64,000 nucleotides of DNA from Clonostachys chloroleuca (GCA_037952775.1 JBANAY010000003.1:10168001-10232000), one strand, 5' to 3'. Counted from the first letter of the stretch, positions 26,124-38,051 are shown. Notes: a model not told the origin generated them from the sequence alone. A program made the numbers and translations.

Positions 26124-27461
26124 ATGGCGAATCAAGATGCTTCAACAGACGCCAAGGGGCAAACATATGCGGTCCCTGATCCAACCAGCTATGCATCATT
26201 TCAACGCCAAATCTATCAATCTCTTCGAGCGCCCCTATTTTCGACAAAGCCGTCCGAGTGGGAATCATTGGCAAAGAGCAAAGTACCGCCGACGAGCTTT
26301 GGATACGTAGCCGGCAATGCCAGCAGTGGTACTACAGACCGTGCTAACAAAGCCGCCTTTGATCGCTATCGTCTTCGGCCCCAAATGCTGGTCGACACCA
26401 CCGTACGGGATGTGAGCACAACCTTGTTTGGGACCACCTACAAGAGCCCGCTCATCGTCGCGCCCATTGGAGTCCAGAAAATCATGCATCCCGATGCCGA
26501 GGAGGCAACGGCGAGAGCCTGCCACAATGTGGGTATTCCCATGATCCTATCATCCGCCGCCACCAGGACAATCGAGGAGGTCGCCGCGGCAAATGCAGAT
26601 GGAGATCGCTGGTTCCAGCTCTACTGGCCAAAGCCGCAGCGTGAAGAAATAACAGCCAGCCTCTTGGGCCGGGCCAAGGCTGCCGGCTATCGAGTGCTGG
26701 TTGTCACTTTGGACACATTCACCATAGGCTGGAGGCCGATGGATCTGGACACATCCTACCTTCCCTTTGTCTATGGCGAAGGCTGCCAGATCGGCCTCTC
26801 TGACCCAGCCTTCACCAAGTACTATGAGAAATTGCAAAATGATGATCCTCGCAGCATCGCACAGAAGTTGGCTGAGTTGTGGTCGATCATGTGGAGGCCG
26901 GGTTCAGTGTACGGGGCTGCAAGAATTCTTACCAATGCCAACCTCATGAAGAAATCGATTACCTGGCTAGACGTCATGTACTCGGGCACATACCGGAAGT
27001 GGGAGCATCTTAAGGTGCTCAAGGAGCTGTGGGATGGCCCGATTGTCCTCAAGGGAATACAATCCGTCGAGGATGCCCACAGAGCTATTGATTATGGGAT
27101 GGATGGAATCATAGTTTCGAACCACGGTGGCCGACAACTCGACGGCGCCATCGCATCTCTTGATGCGCTAGCAGAGATCGATGCAGATGAGAGGGTTAAA
27201 AACTCACAACTCACACTCATCTACGACAGTGGTGTTCGTACCGGATCCGATGTGTTGAAAGCTCTGGCACTTGGTGCCAAGGCTGTGTGCATCGGCCGGC
27301 CATATGTATACGGTCTTGCTGTCCACGGGCAGCAGGGCGTTGAACACGTGTTGAAATGCTTGCTTGCAGACATGGACAACTCGCTCAGTAACTGCGGAAA
27401 GGCGAGCATTCACGACCTGGGCAGGAATGATCTTCAGATCAGTGTACAATCTAAACTCTAG
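26124..27461 (+). CDS. FMN-dependent alpha-hydroxyacid oxidase/dehydrogenase (lactate 2-monooxygenase-like)
   Basis: A single uninterrupted 445-residue frame from ATG 26124 to TAG, intronless unlike its neighbours. It is a TIM-barrel FMN enzyme. FMN-binding and active-site signatures include APIGVQKIMHPD, SSAATRTIEEVA, QLYWPK, VTLDTFTIGWRPMD, VLKGIQSVEDAHRA and the catalytic SNHGGRQLDGA with its proton-abstracting histidine, then DSGVRTGSDVLKALALGA. The family oxidises L-lactate, glycolate, mandelate or long-chain 2-hydroxyacids. The layout without an N-terminal cytochrome b5 resembles fungal lactate 2-monooxygenase-like proteins, not yeast flavocytochrome b2. Its place behind two catechol-forming enzymes raises the possibility of a mandelate-type substrate, but this is inference; the 1.3-kb gap and missing promoter element argue for caution. 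Confidence 0.9.
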   Translation: MANQDASTDAKGQTYAVPDPTSYASFQRQIYQSLRAPLFSTKPSEWESLAKSKVPPTSFGYVAGNASSGTTDRANKAAFDRYRLRPQMLVDTTVRDVSTTLFGTTYKSPLIVAPIGVQKIMHPDAEEATARACHNVGIPMILSSAATRTIEEVAAANADGDRWFQLYWPKPQREEITASLLGRAKAAGYRVLVVTLDTFTIGWRPMDLDTSYLPFVYGEGCQIGLSDPAFTKYYEKLQNDDPRSIAQKLAELWSIMWRPGSVYGAARILTNANLMKKSITWLDVMYSGTYRKWEHLKVLKELWDGPIVLKGIQSVEDAHRAIDYGMDGIIVSNHGGRQLDGAIASLDALAEIDADERVKNSQLTLIYDSGVRTGSDVLKALALGAKAVCIGRPYVYGLAVHGQQGVEHVLKCLLADMDNSLSNCGKASIHDLGRNDLQISVQSKL

Positions 27462-28623
27462 AGAGCTAAATTAGTGACACAAACAGGCACTAATATGGTG
27501 TATGTATTTTCTTTACTTGTCTACATTCTTCTTATGTGTCATTTAGGAACCTTACAATATATATTTCGCCTGCAGAAAGAATTATTTCAGTCTCGGGATA
27601 GTGGTTTCTGGTTCCGTAAAGCTCTAAATCAATAGTCATGAAGGGTATGATGTTTACTTCCTTGACTTGCGTAGAATACTCCATTGCTAAGAATCAAGCC
27701 ACAATAGAGTTCCATTTACGAGTTTTTCTTCTTAAAAGCCACCTTACTAATTTACCTTTCATAGGGGAAACCTTCGATAGGACTAAAAACACTTTCCTCT
27801 TCCAAGACTAAAGCAGCTAATCAACAATACTTGGCATTCCAGAGAAATGCATATTTATAATCGGGTTATACTTACTAACTTCTCCATAACAGAGAAGAAA
27901 TTTGTTTTCATTCTTTCTGTCTCAAAAGGAACAAACTAGAGATAGATAGTCTTTGCTGGAATTGTTTGTAGTTCGAACCAAAGCCTGACTCTTATAGCTA
28001 AAGATCGCGAAGAAAGGGGAATTGAATCTTCTCGTATTTTCCACTAAATGGATGTAGCCTAACTTGGGAATACACAGCTAGAGGCTAATACATATATCTC
28101 TAATCGAATATAGGGTAGGCCAATATGCTAGACAACATGTACAATACTAATTCCAGGAATCCATACTTCGAAAAATGATGGGAAATAGTACTTACGTCTT
28201 ATTAGTATGGAAGTCTAGAGAGACTGATCGATTGGTAGTTACGAAAGTCCATAGTGTTTATCTCGTCTTAGAACCTAGACCGGGAAGCAGGTTCATATTA
28301 CGTATTGACTGTATCTAGGTAGGTACTTATCAGATCCGGGGTCTTAAATCTTATAAGAGGTCTAGGCTTTAGCCAACTGTTATCTCTTACTACGATTTAC
28401 TACATGTTCACAGAGAAAGAGTTCACAGGATGTAAAAGAGCGTATAAGGTCAATCATATAATCCCCTCGGTAACGAGAGAAGTTCAAACGAGTGACTAAA
28501 TGCATAACTGTGAATAGAAGTCTCTCCTAGGCTTTGATGACTTCGCTACGACAGATGTCTAAACTCGTGGTTGTATGAGGAAGGAATGTCCAACATCAAG
28601 GCGCCAGGTAGATCCGGCTAAGA
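27462..28623. other. AT-rich, stop-dense gene-free block
   Basis: About 1.2 kb with no open frame above 60 codons on either strand, rich in TA and AT steps. This is typical of non-coding relic DNA, possibly an old transposon degraded by repeat-induced point mutation. No terminal repeat or domain remnant can be named with confidence. Confidence 0.45.
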
Positions 28624-29432
28624 TTAATCTGTTTCGCCCGATCCGGTGTTTGGGTGTTGTCTCTGCATGTGTCGAACATAATTGTCCGATCGAGTAAAAC
28701 TGATCCCACATACATGGCATCTTGGTCTTGCTTGCCCCTCATTGCCATTGAAGTGTGTGTTCAGATGCCTTCTCATAATTGGTTGTGTTTGGCATCTATG
28801 TTGACACAGGGGGCAAAGTACTGGCTTCACGTGCAGACGGATGTGCTTTCTACAGGGGTTGAAATTAGACGGAATGCCCGATGCCTGTAGGACATGGAGA
28901 GTTCTTACCTAGCATCAGAGGGTAATGCACTATTATTCCCACACCGGGGGTGATGGTCTTCATCAGTGTGAGTACGTGCGTTCCCCTCGCACACAGCACA
29001 GAACGTGCATATGTAACGTCCATTGACTATCTCGGTCAATTCCTCCAACGGGGGTAACGGGGCTTCCTCAAATTGTAGATGAGTGGCTGTATCATTTGCT
29101 TCTTCCTGTAAAGGCTCGGGCTCTTGGTTGTTATCCCTTAGTTGGGGGTCTATCAAATTCGGGTCAAGGTCATTCGGATGGTCGTCAACGCGCGGCTGGG
29201 TCTAAGGACGTGCTGCAACTTGAGGCACGTCCACTGGATTTTCAGGAAACGCTGAAGGGTCTTTCGAAGGAGTTAGTACAAGTCGGTTTGCAATGGGATC
29301 CGGGGTGGTGGTTCCCAGGGGGTGGAGAGGTACGGGAAGCCCACCTTCAGGATTTCGGGCGTTTGAATTTGGGGCCGGATCTTCGCCCCTAGAGGCGAGA
29401 CGGCGAGAGCGGCGGGGCTTTTCTTCAGACAT
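28624..29432 (-). pseudogene. Small C2H2 zinc-finger protein gene with an in-frame TAG
   Basis: Exon 1 runs 29432-28909 and exon 2 28849-28624 on the minus strand; the 59-nt intron has a canonical GTAAG donor and a GTCTAAT branch region. The frame would code 249 residues but is interrupted by TAG at 29204-29202, about residue 77, with protein-like Pro/Glu-rich sequence continuing in the same frame. Towards the C-terminus are an atypical CTFC...-type cluster, a finger around VLCPLCQHRCQTQPIMRRH, and a classical one with CHVCGISFTRSDNYVRHMQ. CAG-to-TAG is the change expected from C-to-T mutation at CpA, as in RIP, and the gene lies in AT-rich DNA. It may be a recently silenced regulator, or translation may begin inside the second part, although I find no good ATG there before the fingers. 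Confidence 0.55.
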
Positions 29433-32400
29433 GATGAATAGTACGATTTGGGTGCTTTTTCGGATGATATTTCACTAAGGGGTGGGGAGTAAAACTACAC
29501 CAGGTCGAGGATAGGCAGACTGGGACATCTTATATCTACTAACTGCACACTATCATATCGCAAATCCAATTCTTTATTCCCAATGATGCACCAAGCGTAT
29601 ATCTTTCTTTAACCGCCCAAAGGAAAGAGTGCAGGCCCGTCATTAGGGCGGCCATGTTACGACTAGTCCTGCGGGAGGTACACCAGATTACTTCCCCCGC
29701 CATCACCTGGGCAAATCAAAATCAAAGAAACCCTTGCTTCATGTAGACTAGATTCCAAAAAAGTTCAAGGAAGGTTTCAACATTGGCACTTGAATTATCT
29801 CGTTCACGAGGCTTTTCTGCCCTTGTGCTTGCAGGCACAGCTTGATACTTGGATTGTTCTACAGGCCTTCTTATACCTGAAAGAGCTTGGACAAGGGTCC
29901 ATTGAGCCATATAAAGCTTCCACTAGTTTCATAGCATGAACATATTATCCTATCTTAGTGCCGGTCTTAGGTGCCTGCTTTAAACAGGTTGTGTGGGCCT
30001 TGAAAGCCATGATCAGGAATGTTTGAGCCAATATGCACAATTCAACCTTTTTAATCCATAAAATTGAATGGCCAGGCCACAATCAAACGTGGCATTCAAC
30101 ATAGACTAGGGTGGGATCGTTGTCTATCATCCCTTGATCAGGCTTTCTTCGGATGAGCGCTAGCGGGCTGCGGGCCACGGGTCACGCATCCGGTTGCGGT
30201 CCGTTTAGCATGGGTAACGTTTGTCTCATTTTCATTCGTCCACACCGAAGAGTAGGAAAGAGAAAAGAACATGGAGAAGACATGGCTTTGTCTAAGTTGC
30301 ATTGTGGGGAAAGCGAGCCAAGCTCCTTACTCTACCTTGGCAGTTGGGAGGTAAACAACCAATATTTATCAAGGGAATGTCAAAAATTGTATTGAAAAGA
30401 CCTTTTCTTAAGAAGAACAAGTAATCCCTTGTTGATGGGTCAGTGATGATATTTGCGGTGGATACTGTAAGGAGGCTGTCACAAGTAGTGAAAGATGCAT
30501 ATTATTTGTACTTTTATTCTCCTTTGAACTAGAGAATCCCCTACATTTTTATACAAGAATCCGGATCAGCTGATAGCAAGGTAGAGACAAACTCCCTGGC
30601 GCTCGACACCATAGCCACCCCTAAATGTCCAGCGACACTCACCTGGAATTCCTTTTCGGGCAACCTAAAGGGAACGTTCAACTAGGATGGCGGGGTCAGG
30701 CGAAATTAGAAATTAGTGCCAGTTCAAAAAGCGTTTTGATTATCCTACCAGGTATTCCTTCATCGTGTAAATTCCACGTAAATCAAGCCCCAAACCAACT
30801 TGACTAACTCTACCGCTATTAGCGGGATTCAAATTTAGGACATACCAAAATATTTCGGCCTCGACAGAATTCAAGCAGTCCGACTAATGTTGATTATGCT
30901 TGCTTTGTTGGTATCCCACCGGAGAAGGCATTACGAACATTGGAATCCCCCCCCCGGGCTCTCAAACTTCGAATAGGCTCATCTAAGCCGGCTTCACATG
31001 GCGCCCTTATATTGTAAACTCCCTTGCTGACACTAATGCACTCTTGCAGTCTGATTGCACAATATTGAGCGAGCGGATACCTTCTAGTACGTTTTCTACT
31101 CCGGAAGTTATTAAGTGAAAAGATAGGTTTACGAAATTCTAGTCATTTGAATATTCCGCCCTCGATTCACTTTGGTATTCTGCATTCCAAGCTAATAGAT
31201 ACTAGATTCACACAGAGAACTTGAATTGTTGCAGACTTACTTATGATGGAGCATGGACACCCCAAAACCTGTATATCATCACTTAGGTAGTTCAAGCCCC
31301 CTTTTTTTTTTTTCCAGAGGTCAGTCTTTGAACTTCCTTCAGCAATTTTCGCCATAACCTGAATAAGATAGATGGATAATTCGATGATTGGATGTTCATG
31401 GCGGGAACTCCCCTTTTCATGATGAATTTCCTCCACTCTACCGAGCTTGTCTAAACCGAAAGACTCATTCGTCTAGCGCCTTTGAGCGAAATCATCCGCA
31501 TTCCCCAACAAGCCCCTGCATTACACTGGGGTCCATCTTTAAATAAGATACTTGGAGTGGATCTTCTCTCTTTTCTTAGTTCTCTGATCAGGTTAAATCT
31601 TAATAGCGTCCTTGAGGCGAACTCACAGTGTAGACCGACTTGGTTCAACCAGCATTGCTTAAGCTTCACACTTATGGTTTCTTCTTGGTCTTTAGATAAG
31701 CCGAATTACCGCTCTGAGTAAGTATAGAGGGAGCTCATATAAATTTGGTGTTGTTGACTTGCCGAGTCTTCTTCGTCCCAAGTACGGGCAAACCCGTATA
31801 CCTCGTTCGGTTTTGTATGCCCTGGCATCCCAGTCTCACCACTCAGTTCTACCAACGTATGAAGCATAAGAAATATGCAAATTTTCATGTCCTATGGTTC
31901 TTATACTTTCTCACAGCGCCGCATAATCTAGTATTTGAGGCTACGTAGACTGATTCGCAACAAGATATGCAAGTAAGGATTTCAATATCTGCCTTGCCAA
32001 TCCAATTTTACTATTTTAAATTGTAATGACGGAGCTTTTTTCTAGAAATCAGATCAATGGGCGCCTTTCCTCAAGAAAGGGGTCTACCAGGGCTGGAACA
32101 GAGAACTATTGTATGATGTGCTACCAAATTCTTCTCCTGACTGAGAGACGCCAGGCAAATCGCCGGCGCTCCGTCCCTACGAAGCCGGTGGCTGTGACCA
32201 AGGATTGACGCAAATTTGATGCGGCACTATTCAACTGTGATGAACTCATACCCTGCCGAATGGCCTGGACATGTTTGGTAGGGCCTATATCATCTACAAT
32301 GCTCCATGCTGGCGTATACAAGGGGCCAATACGCTATCATAAGAAACATATTAATGAATAATAAATCGAAGCATAATTCTACTTCATCTAAAAATCAGGA

Positions 32401-32812
32401 TCATGAAGAGAATCAAATGCCAGTTCCGAGCTTTTTGAGGAATATTTGAAGATGAGAGGTTACCAGTGAAGACTATCTCTCACCCCAAAGTCCATTTCCA
32501 TCCCTGATATTCTGTAATAACCGTATACTTTGGATCACGCCTGACTATGTTGACTGAACTAGAGACCGAGATGGGCTGAAGACAACGAGAAGTACGGCTA
32601 GGCTTGAATATGAAGCTTACACACTTCGAATTTCTTATAGTCCACTTTCACTTTCTTATTAGCTTCTACATAGCACAGCCTACTAAATTTTATTTAAAGT
32701 GGGATCATCTTCATTAATAGAACTAAAAGTTGATACATACTTTTGCCTCGCCAGTATGTCGATGGGCGTGTAGCATGTACTTCATTCCGATTCTTTCCGT
32801 CCTCATGGCTGA
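29433..32812. other. 3.4-kb gene-poor AT-rich region
   Basis: Only open stretches below about 90 codons, without domain character. It includes a C10 run near 30,950 and a T12 run near 31,303. No tRNA B-box-like context was convincing. Relic or RIP-mutated DNA is the best guess. Confidence 0.4.
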
Positions 32813-34194
32813 TCAGGTGGTTTTAGAATAATCCACAGTAGTAACCATTGTCTTTTTTATCCCCCGCTCCTCGCCGCTCGACCTGGAGCTGTTTGGACTC
32901 GATAAAGCATCGCCATCGCTTGTCGAAGCGGGGTTAGCCACCACGGTCGTAAAGACCTGACTATTTCCTTTCCCGACGCGTTCATGGAGCTCGAACTCCT
33001 CCGGAGCAAACGCGGTATTGATAGCTTCTTGGCTGCCTGTTTGTAGGTCATCCTTGCCCTGTACCCTACTTCCCAATGACTTCCATTTGCTTCCCTTCAT
33101 CGTTCCGTGTGCGGGGATAGTTGCTGTAGTCGCACTCTTGAGTGAGCGCTTGCCGTATGTGCTACCCAAGAACCGTCTAAAGAGAGGACGCAGACATGGG
33201 AGAGAGCCGGCAATTATTCCGATATTCAGCTCTGTTGCTGTCCAGATCGTGATATCCCGAGAATCCCAAACTAGGATGCAGCATATTAGCTCGGAGTCAT
33301 GTAGACGATGATTGAAGTTCAAACTCACGAAAATCTCCATTTCTTCCGTAGTTGATTAGGTATCCAACCTTTACAAATGCAGCGGCACAGGCAAAGACAC
33401 CCAAGCCAAGGATACCTATAAGTGTGATTCGTGTACGGCGGTGTACGTTGAGCTTCCATAGCATCGGCGTAGGAATGATGACGGCGAACAGGAGGTCGGT
33501 GGCGGCATTCAATGAAACGTTGAGATAACTCAGAGCTTGTAGCGTCTTCGTATCCCAACAAATGGAGGGAACGGTCGGGTCCCATATCACACGAATATCG
33601 GTACACTGGAAGATAATGGTCTAAGTAGCGGTTAGCCAGTGCTGAGAAGGGTAATTCCTGGTAATGCGAGGCGGCAAACTTACAAAAAAGCAGCCAATAG
33701 TATAAAATAACATGAATCCCATGATAAAAAGTATGAGATAACGGTAGAACTTGGTAGTGGCTATCCTGAGCAGCGACGCCCCGACAGACAGTTTCACGAA
33801 GCAGATGGCAAACAAATAAATGGGTTGAGCGATGAAATTGAGCTTCATCCCCCGCGAATATGTTGCGTCATCCAACTCTCCTCTGTGCTGACCAGCACCA
33901 TGGTAAACCTGAGCAACAACAAATCCGAAGCCAACTAGAGAAGTGATTATCGTAAGGGCCATGAGTGCGTCCTATGCCAACAATCGGTCAATTCCACAAG
34001 CAAACGTGACTCCAGCGGAAAACAGAATTACTCACATCCCAACCAACATTATGAATCATCACAATTCGAACATAAAACCTCTTGATGACGAGGATAAAAG
34101 CCAGGGCCGTCACTGTCGCGACGGCACCTAAGATCCTCGGCCCTGCATTCTCGTCTGGGTTGGAAATAGCAGGCATCTGGAGGTTTTCCGCCAT
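32813..34194 (-). CDS. Seven-helix fungal Rhodopsin-domain (PTH11/SAT20-like) integral membrane protein
   Basis: Four exons on the minus strand (34194-34036, 33971-33684, 33620-33329, 33270-32813) give 398 residues; introns are 58-64 nt and phases agree. Seven hydrophobic segments fall at roughly residues 20-40, 52-75, 95-115, 125-148, 175-200, 210-230 and 250-270. Typical family points are the GWDDALM junction at the first intron, FVKLSVGASLLRIA, a WD...C motif in the large loop, and FLWDSRDITIWTATELNIGIIAGSLPCLRPL at the last helix. A 120-residue Ser/Thr-rich cytoplasmic tail follows. This very large family in plant-associated ascomycetes includes PTH11-like receptors, though most members have no known role. 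It has no CFEM domain. Confidence 0.85.
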
Positions 34195-36696
34195 GGCCGA
34201 CTACATGAATATATCGTAGCAGCACACTACGACCGGGGCGCAGATATTGTGGAAAGCAAGAGACGAACATCATGGGGAAATTTTCGAGAGGGCTCTGGGG
34301 GAAATAGTAGCAGCAAAAAAGAGCCAGCTGAATCTCGCTGTTCTCTACCAACCGGCCCCTATCGCCGAGATTGCCAAACCAACATCTGTACATACATGTA
34401 CGCTAGACAACCACGAGCCAAAATGCAGTGCGTTGGGCACCTAATTTGCCTATCACGCATTAGCGGCTTGAAGAAGTCAGAGGCCAGGACAGTCGTGTGT
34501 ACCATTGACCGTTGTGGAGAAGGCAGCAGCTAATGAGAGCTCTATACACCAGACGAAGGTGGCAGAGAGGCATTGACGATGATGCAAAGAAGGCCATTCG
34601 AAACTGTAAGTGGATCTGGGATGCCTGTCAGGGGCGTCAACGTCCGTGATGCTTTGCAATATGCAAGTCACGAAGCGAGCCATGCAGGTGATAGCCACCA
34701 GAGGGGGCCAATTGATGCCAGAGCTGCCTTGGCGTCTCCATCCTAAGGCCAAGGATGGCGGTTGCAAAGGCGGGCGATCATATTCGCTCAACCAAAGTCC
34801 CCGGCTTGGCAACGAGCGGCCGATGAGTGGCCTCAAAAAGGCCGATGGGAGCGCCGCCAACGAGCCCATGTCAGGTGGGCGCCTTGATCCGAATGCGGGT
34901 GCCTGTATATACGGGTTTATGCAGGGATACGCGAGGAAGGCATTCTCTGGTGTCTGGATATTTCCAAGAAACAAGTGATGAGTCTCAAGGTCCTCGAGGG
35001 GCCAAAAGCAAAACTCATCCTGCGATCCGGATCGCCCAAGGGCATGAACTTGCCACATAGCGCTTATTTTCCCCGGCCGTGGGGTTCGGCTCTTGGATTT
35101 CACCATTCAATTTTGATTCTAGCTTCACATGTGAGCTGGGACTTGGAAGGACTAAACGCGAATGGTTTTAGTTACTTGTCATCCCATGTTCTTAGTTTTG
35201 GGAAGACTAAAAGCAAACAAGCGACTAGACCAGTTCATGTTAGTTTCTTAGGAATGTGCCGAAGGAATTTCTTGAGGCCCTCACCAACCTGGAAACCCAC
35301 CACTTTGTGCTCATAAAATTCTGCATCCAGGTAGGTTGTTTGATTACACAGACTAAGTTGTCATGTCCCAAGATGGATATTCCTTCCTCCAAACCCACTT
35401 CGAGAGCCACAATCCGGGTCCATTCGGGAATCAAGATGTGAGCCACGGTAATAATCAAAGCAATGATACCTTCAAGCTCTGGCTTACTCTATGCTTTGTT
35501 CATCAACCGGGAGAAAACCGGCCCACGTGGGGAGGACGGCGGGAAAGGGGAATACGACATCGCATTATGCCTCAGATTGGCGACACAACGTTCATCGATC
35601 GATCGCAGCCCGCCCACTCATAGATTTGCTTTGAGGTGGATCGCGATTATCAGGGGCCAGCTTGCTTCAGATCGCCACAAGTCACGAGCTCGATATCAGC
35701 ATTTTGGGATAATCTCGTCAGTCAAACTCACAATCCATCTCGCCATTCTTCACAGGAAGAGTGAGTGATGGATGGTGGATGCGATATCGGCTTCTTCAAT
35801 TACCCCCAGGGCACATATGTAAGTGCTGTGACATATGCAAGTGCTGTGACATATGCAAGTGCTGTGACATATGCAAGTGCTGTGACATATGCAAGTGCTG
35901 TGAGTGATTCAGGGGGGCGTATAGGTGTGGTGCCACTAGGCTGTAGCGGTCTTAGCCACCGAAAAGAAGTCTCCTAGCGCTACAACGTAGGGCAACTCCC
36001 TGTCAGCCGCGATCCATTAGACACATATTTAGGCCACTATCAATCTTCCACGCTTACCAAGATACATTACGGATTATCAAACAACAAGTTAGCGGTTGGT
36101 AGCATTGCAGCACTCCATGCGATACGATCCACCATCGGAACAAATTTCTGCAGGTGGGCTGCTACTTTATCACACTGGCCGGGATGGCTGGTCGAGTCAG
36201 TGACGTTCATTCGTGACCTCGTTTCGAGATGACCTTCCAACTGCGTGCTCGCTTCCTCGGCTCAGGGGGCGAAAGGAGAGCAAAGTGACGACGGTAGAAT
36301 CCAAAAGCGGCCAACAACACGTTGGTAGAGAGTATCCTGGTCAAATTGTGCCGGATCAGATGCATAAATGAATGAATCGAGGATCTGATGCGCGCTACTT
36401 ACAGCGCCTGACCCCTGCTTATTCGAACCAACAACCTGATCCACGGGCATACAGCCTCAGAAGGACCATCAGCAAGTGTTCTATTCTTCATTGATCAAAA
36501 GACTCATTTGTTTCTTGGCCGTGGGTTTGTGTTGGGGGCGTTCCTTTCAGCCCAATGTAGGTAAATATAGCACTTACTACCACATAAAATTGTAGCATTC
36601 GCCTCGTTTGGGACGAGGTCTTCCATTCTCGCTGTTCTCGTTCTCATTCTAGATCGTTCGTGATTAAATACGCTACATACTAGGTCTACCACAATC
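34195..36696. other. 2.5-kb spacer with a minisatellite
   Basis: The left part holds the promoter of the membrane protein. A 209-codon minus-strand open stretch (35,106-34,477) lacks domain character and is not called. A perfect 18-bp x5 repeat at 35,813-35,902 is listed separately. The last few hundred bases are the tyrosinase promoter. Confidence 0.4.
35813..35902. repeat. 18-bp minisatellite, five tandem copies
   Basis: Five head-to-tail copies of ACATATGCAAGTGCTGTG; the first differs only by T for C. The unit is a multiple of three and lies inside a 69-codon open stretch starting at ATG 35768, where it would code a six-residue repeat (TYASAV). The stretch has no other support as a gene. 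Confidence 0.9.
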
Positions 36697-38051
36697 ATGC
36701 GTACTTCATTCTTGACTATCATGCTGCTACAAGGCACCTCTGTAGCCCTCGCCCAGCCAACCACTTCCGATCTCATCCAGGCCAGTGATGAGATGTCTCT
36801 GCTAGCTGGCCAGGCTTTCCAAGAAGCTCAAGCCCAAGCCAATGAAGCCGGTTTAAAGAAACGAAGAAGCCATTGCTCCTGGAAGAACATTCGGATTCGA
36901 AGAGAGTGGTAGGTCAACCCGAATCCCCTTGAGCTGACAAATGCTGATTTGATGCTTTCGTTTTCTCAGGGGCACCCTTTCCAAGAAGGAACGCAAGTCC
37001 TACATCGACGCAGTCAAGTGTCTCCAGAGCAAGCCTGCCAGGACTCCTGCCGACGTCGCCCCTGGTGCCAAGACTCGCTTCGACGACTATGTGGCCACTC
37101 ACATCAACCAGACCTTGAACATCCACTACACAGGCAACTTCCTGACATGGCACCGTTACTTCACCTGGGTGTATGAGGAAGCGCTCAGGAATGAGTGTGG
37201 CTACAAGGGTACACAGCCTGTAAGTCGAAACACATGTCCATTGAGACCCAAAGCCCCTTGCCACTGGCTCCAGATAAGTTGACCTGCATAAATGCGCACA
37301 GTATTGGGATTGGGCCAAGACTGCCGCCACTGGCCTGACAAGCTCTCCCATCTTTGATGGTTCTGACACTTCCATGTCTGGAGATGGCGCTTACGAAGGC
37401 TGTCGCGAGGATATCGTCCTTGGCAAAAACCAACCCGGACTTACCCCAATACATCTCCCTACGGGAAACGGTGGTGGCTGCGTACAGTCGGGTCCCTTCA
37501 AATCTATGAGTGTGAATCTCGGTCCTATCTCTCTAGATAGTCCTGGCGGCGAGACAATCACCAACCCCAATGGACCCCTTTCATACAACCCCCGCTGCCT
37601 CAAACGCGATCTCAGTGCCGAGGTCAACCGCCGCTATTCCAATGCCTCTTCCATCCTCTCCAACATCCTGAAGCCCCAGGATGTCGCCGACTTCCAGTTG
37701 CAGATACAAGGCAAGCCTGGAACCGGCACCATTGGCATCCACGGCGGTGGTCACTACTCCCTCGGAGGTGACCCAGGCCGTGACGTCTTCACCTCTCCCG
37801 GAGATCCCGCCTTCTACCTGCACCATTCCATGCTCGATCGTGTCTGGTGGATCTGGCAGATGCTTGACCCCAAAAAGCGCGTCTTCAGCGACTCCGCCAT
37901 CTCCGGCACGAACACCTTCCTCGACTCTCCTCCCAGCGCCAACACCACCCTGGACGACTATGTCGACTTCTTCTACGCTGGTGGAACTCCTACCAAAATT
38001 CGCGATCTGTTGAGCACTGTTCATGGTCCTTTCTGTTACGTATACTTGTAA
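36697..38051 (+). CDS. Secreted short tyrosinase / catechol oxidase
   Basis: Exons 36697-36908, 36970-37219 and 37302-38051 give 403 residues. A cleavable signal peptide is clear (about residues 1-19, ending SVALAQ). CuA histidines are at about 115 (THINQ), 123 (NIHYTG) and 132 (TWHRYF); CuB histidines at about 301 and 305 (HGGGH) and 328-329 (YLHHSMLDRVWWIWQ). The CuA loop has no cysteine two residues before the second histidine, so the thioether bridge of classical fungal tyrosinases is absent. The C-terminal shielding domain of latent tyrosinases is also missing: the protein ends about 75 residues after CuB. Both points match the short secreted group that includes fungal catechol oxidases. 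It would oxidise o-diphenols outside the cell. Confidence 0.88.

Noticed and set aside
34477..35106. 209-codon minus-strand frame with an ATG upstream of the Rhodopsin-domain gene
   Set aside because: No signal peptide, domain, repeats or intron signals, and its translation reads as random Pro/Ser/Leu-rich sequence. Could be revived by RNA evidence.
35813..35902. CRISPR-like array
   Set aside because: The 18-bp units are directly adjacent with no spacers, in a eukaryotic genome; it is a minisatellite.
27960..36430. tRNA candidates at GTTCGAA-like boxes (about 27,970 and 36,413)
   Set aside because: No matching A box, no acceptor-stem pairing and no correct spacing could be found.
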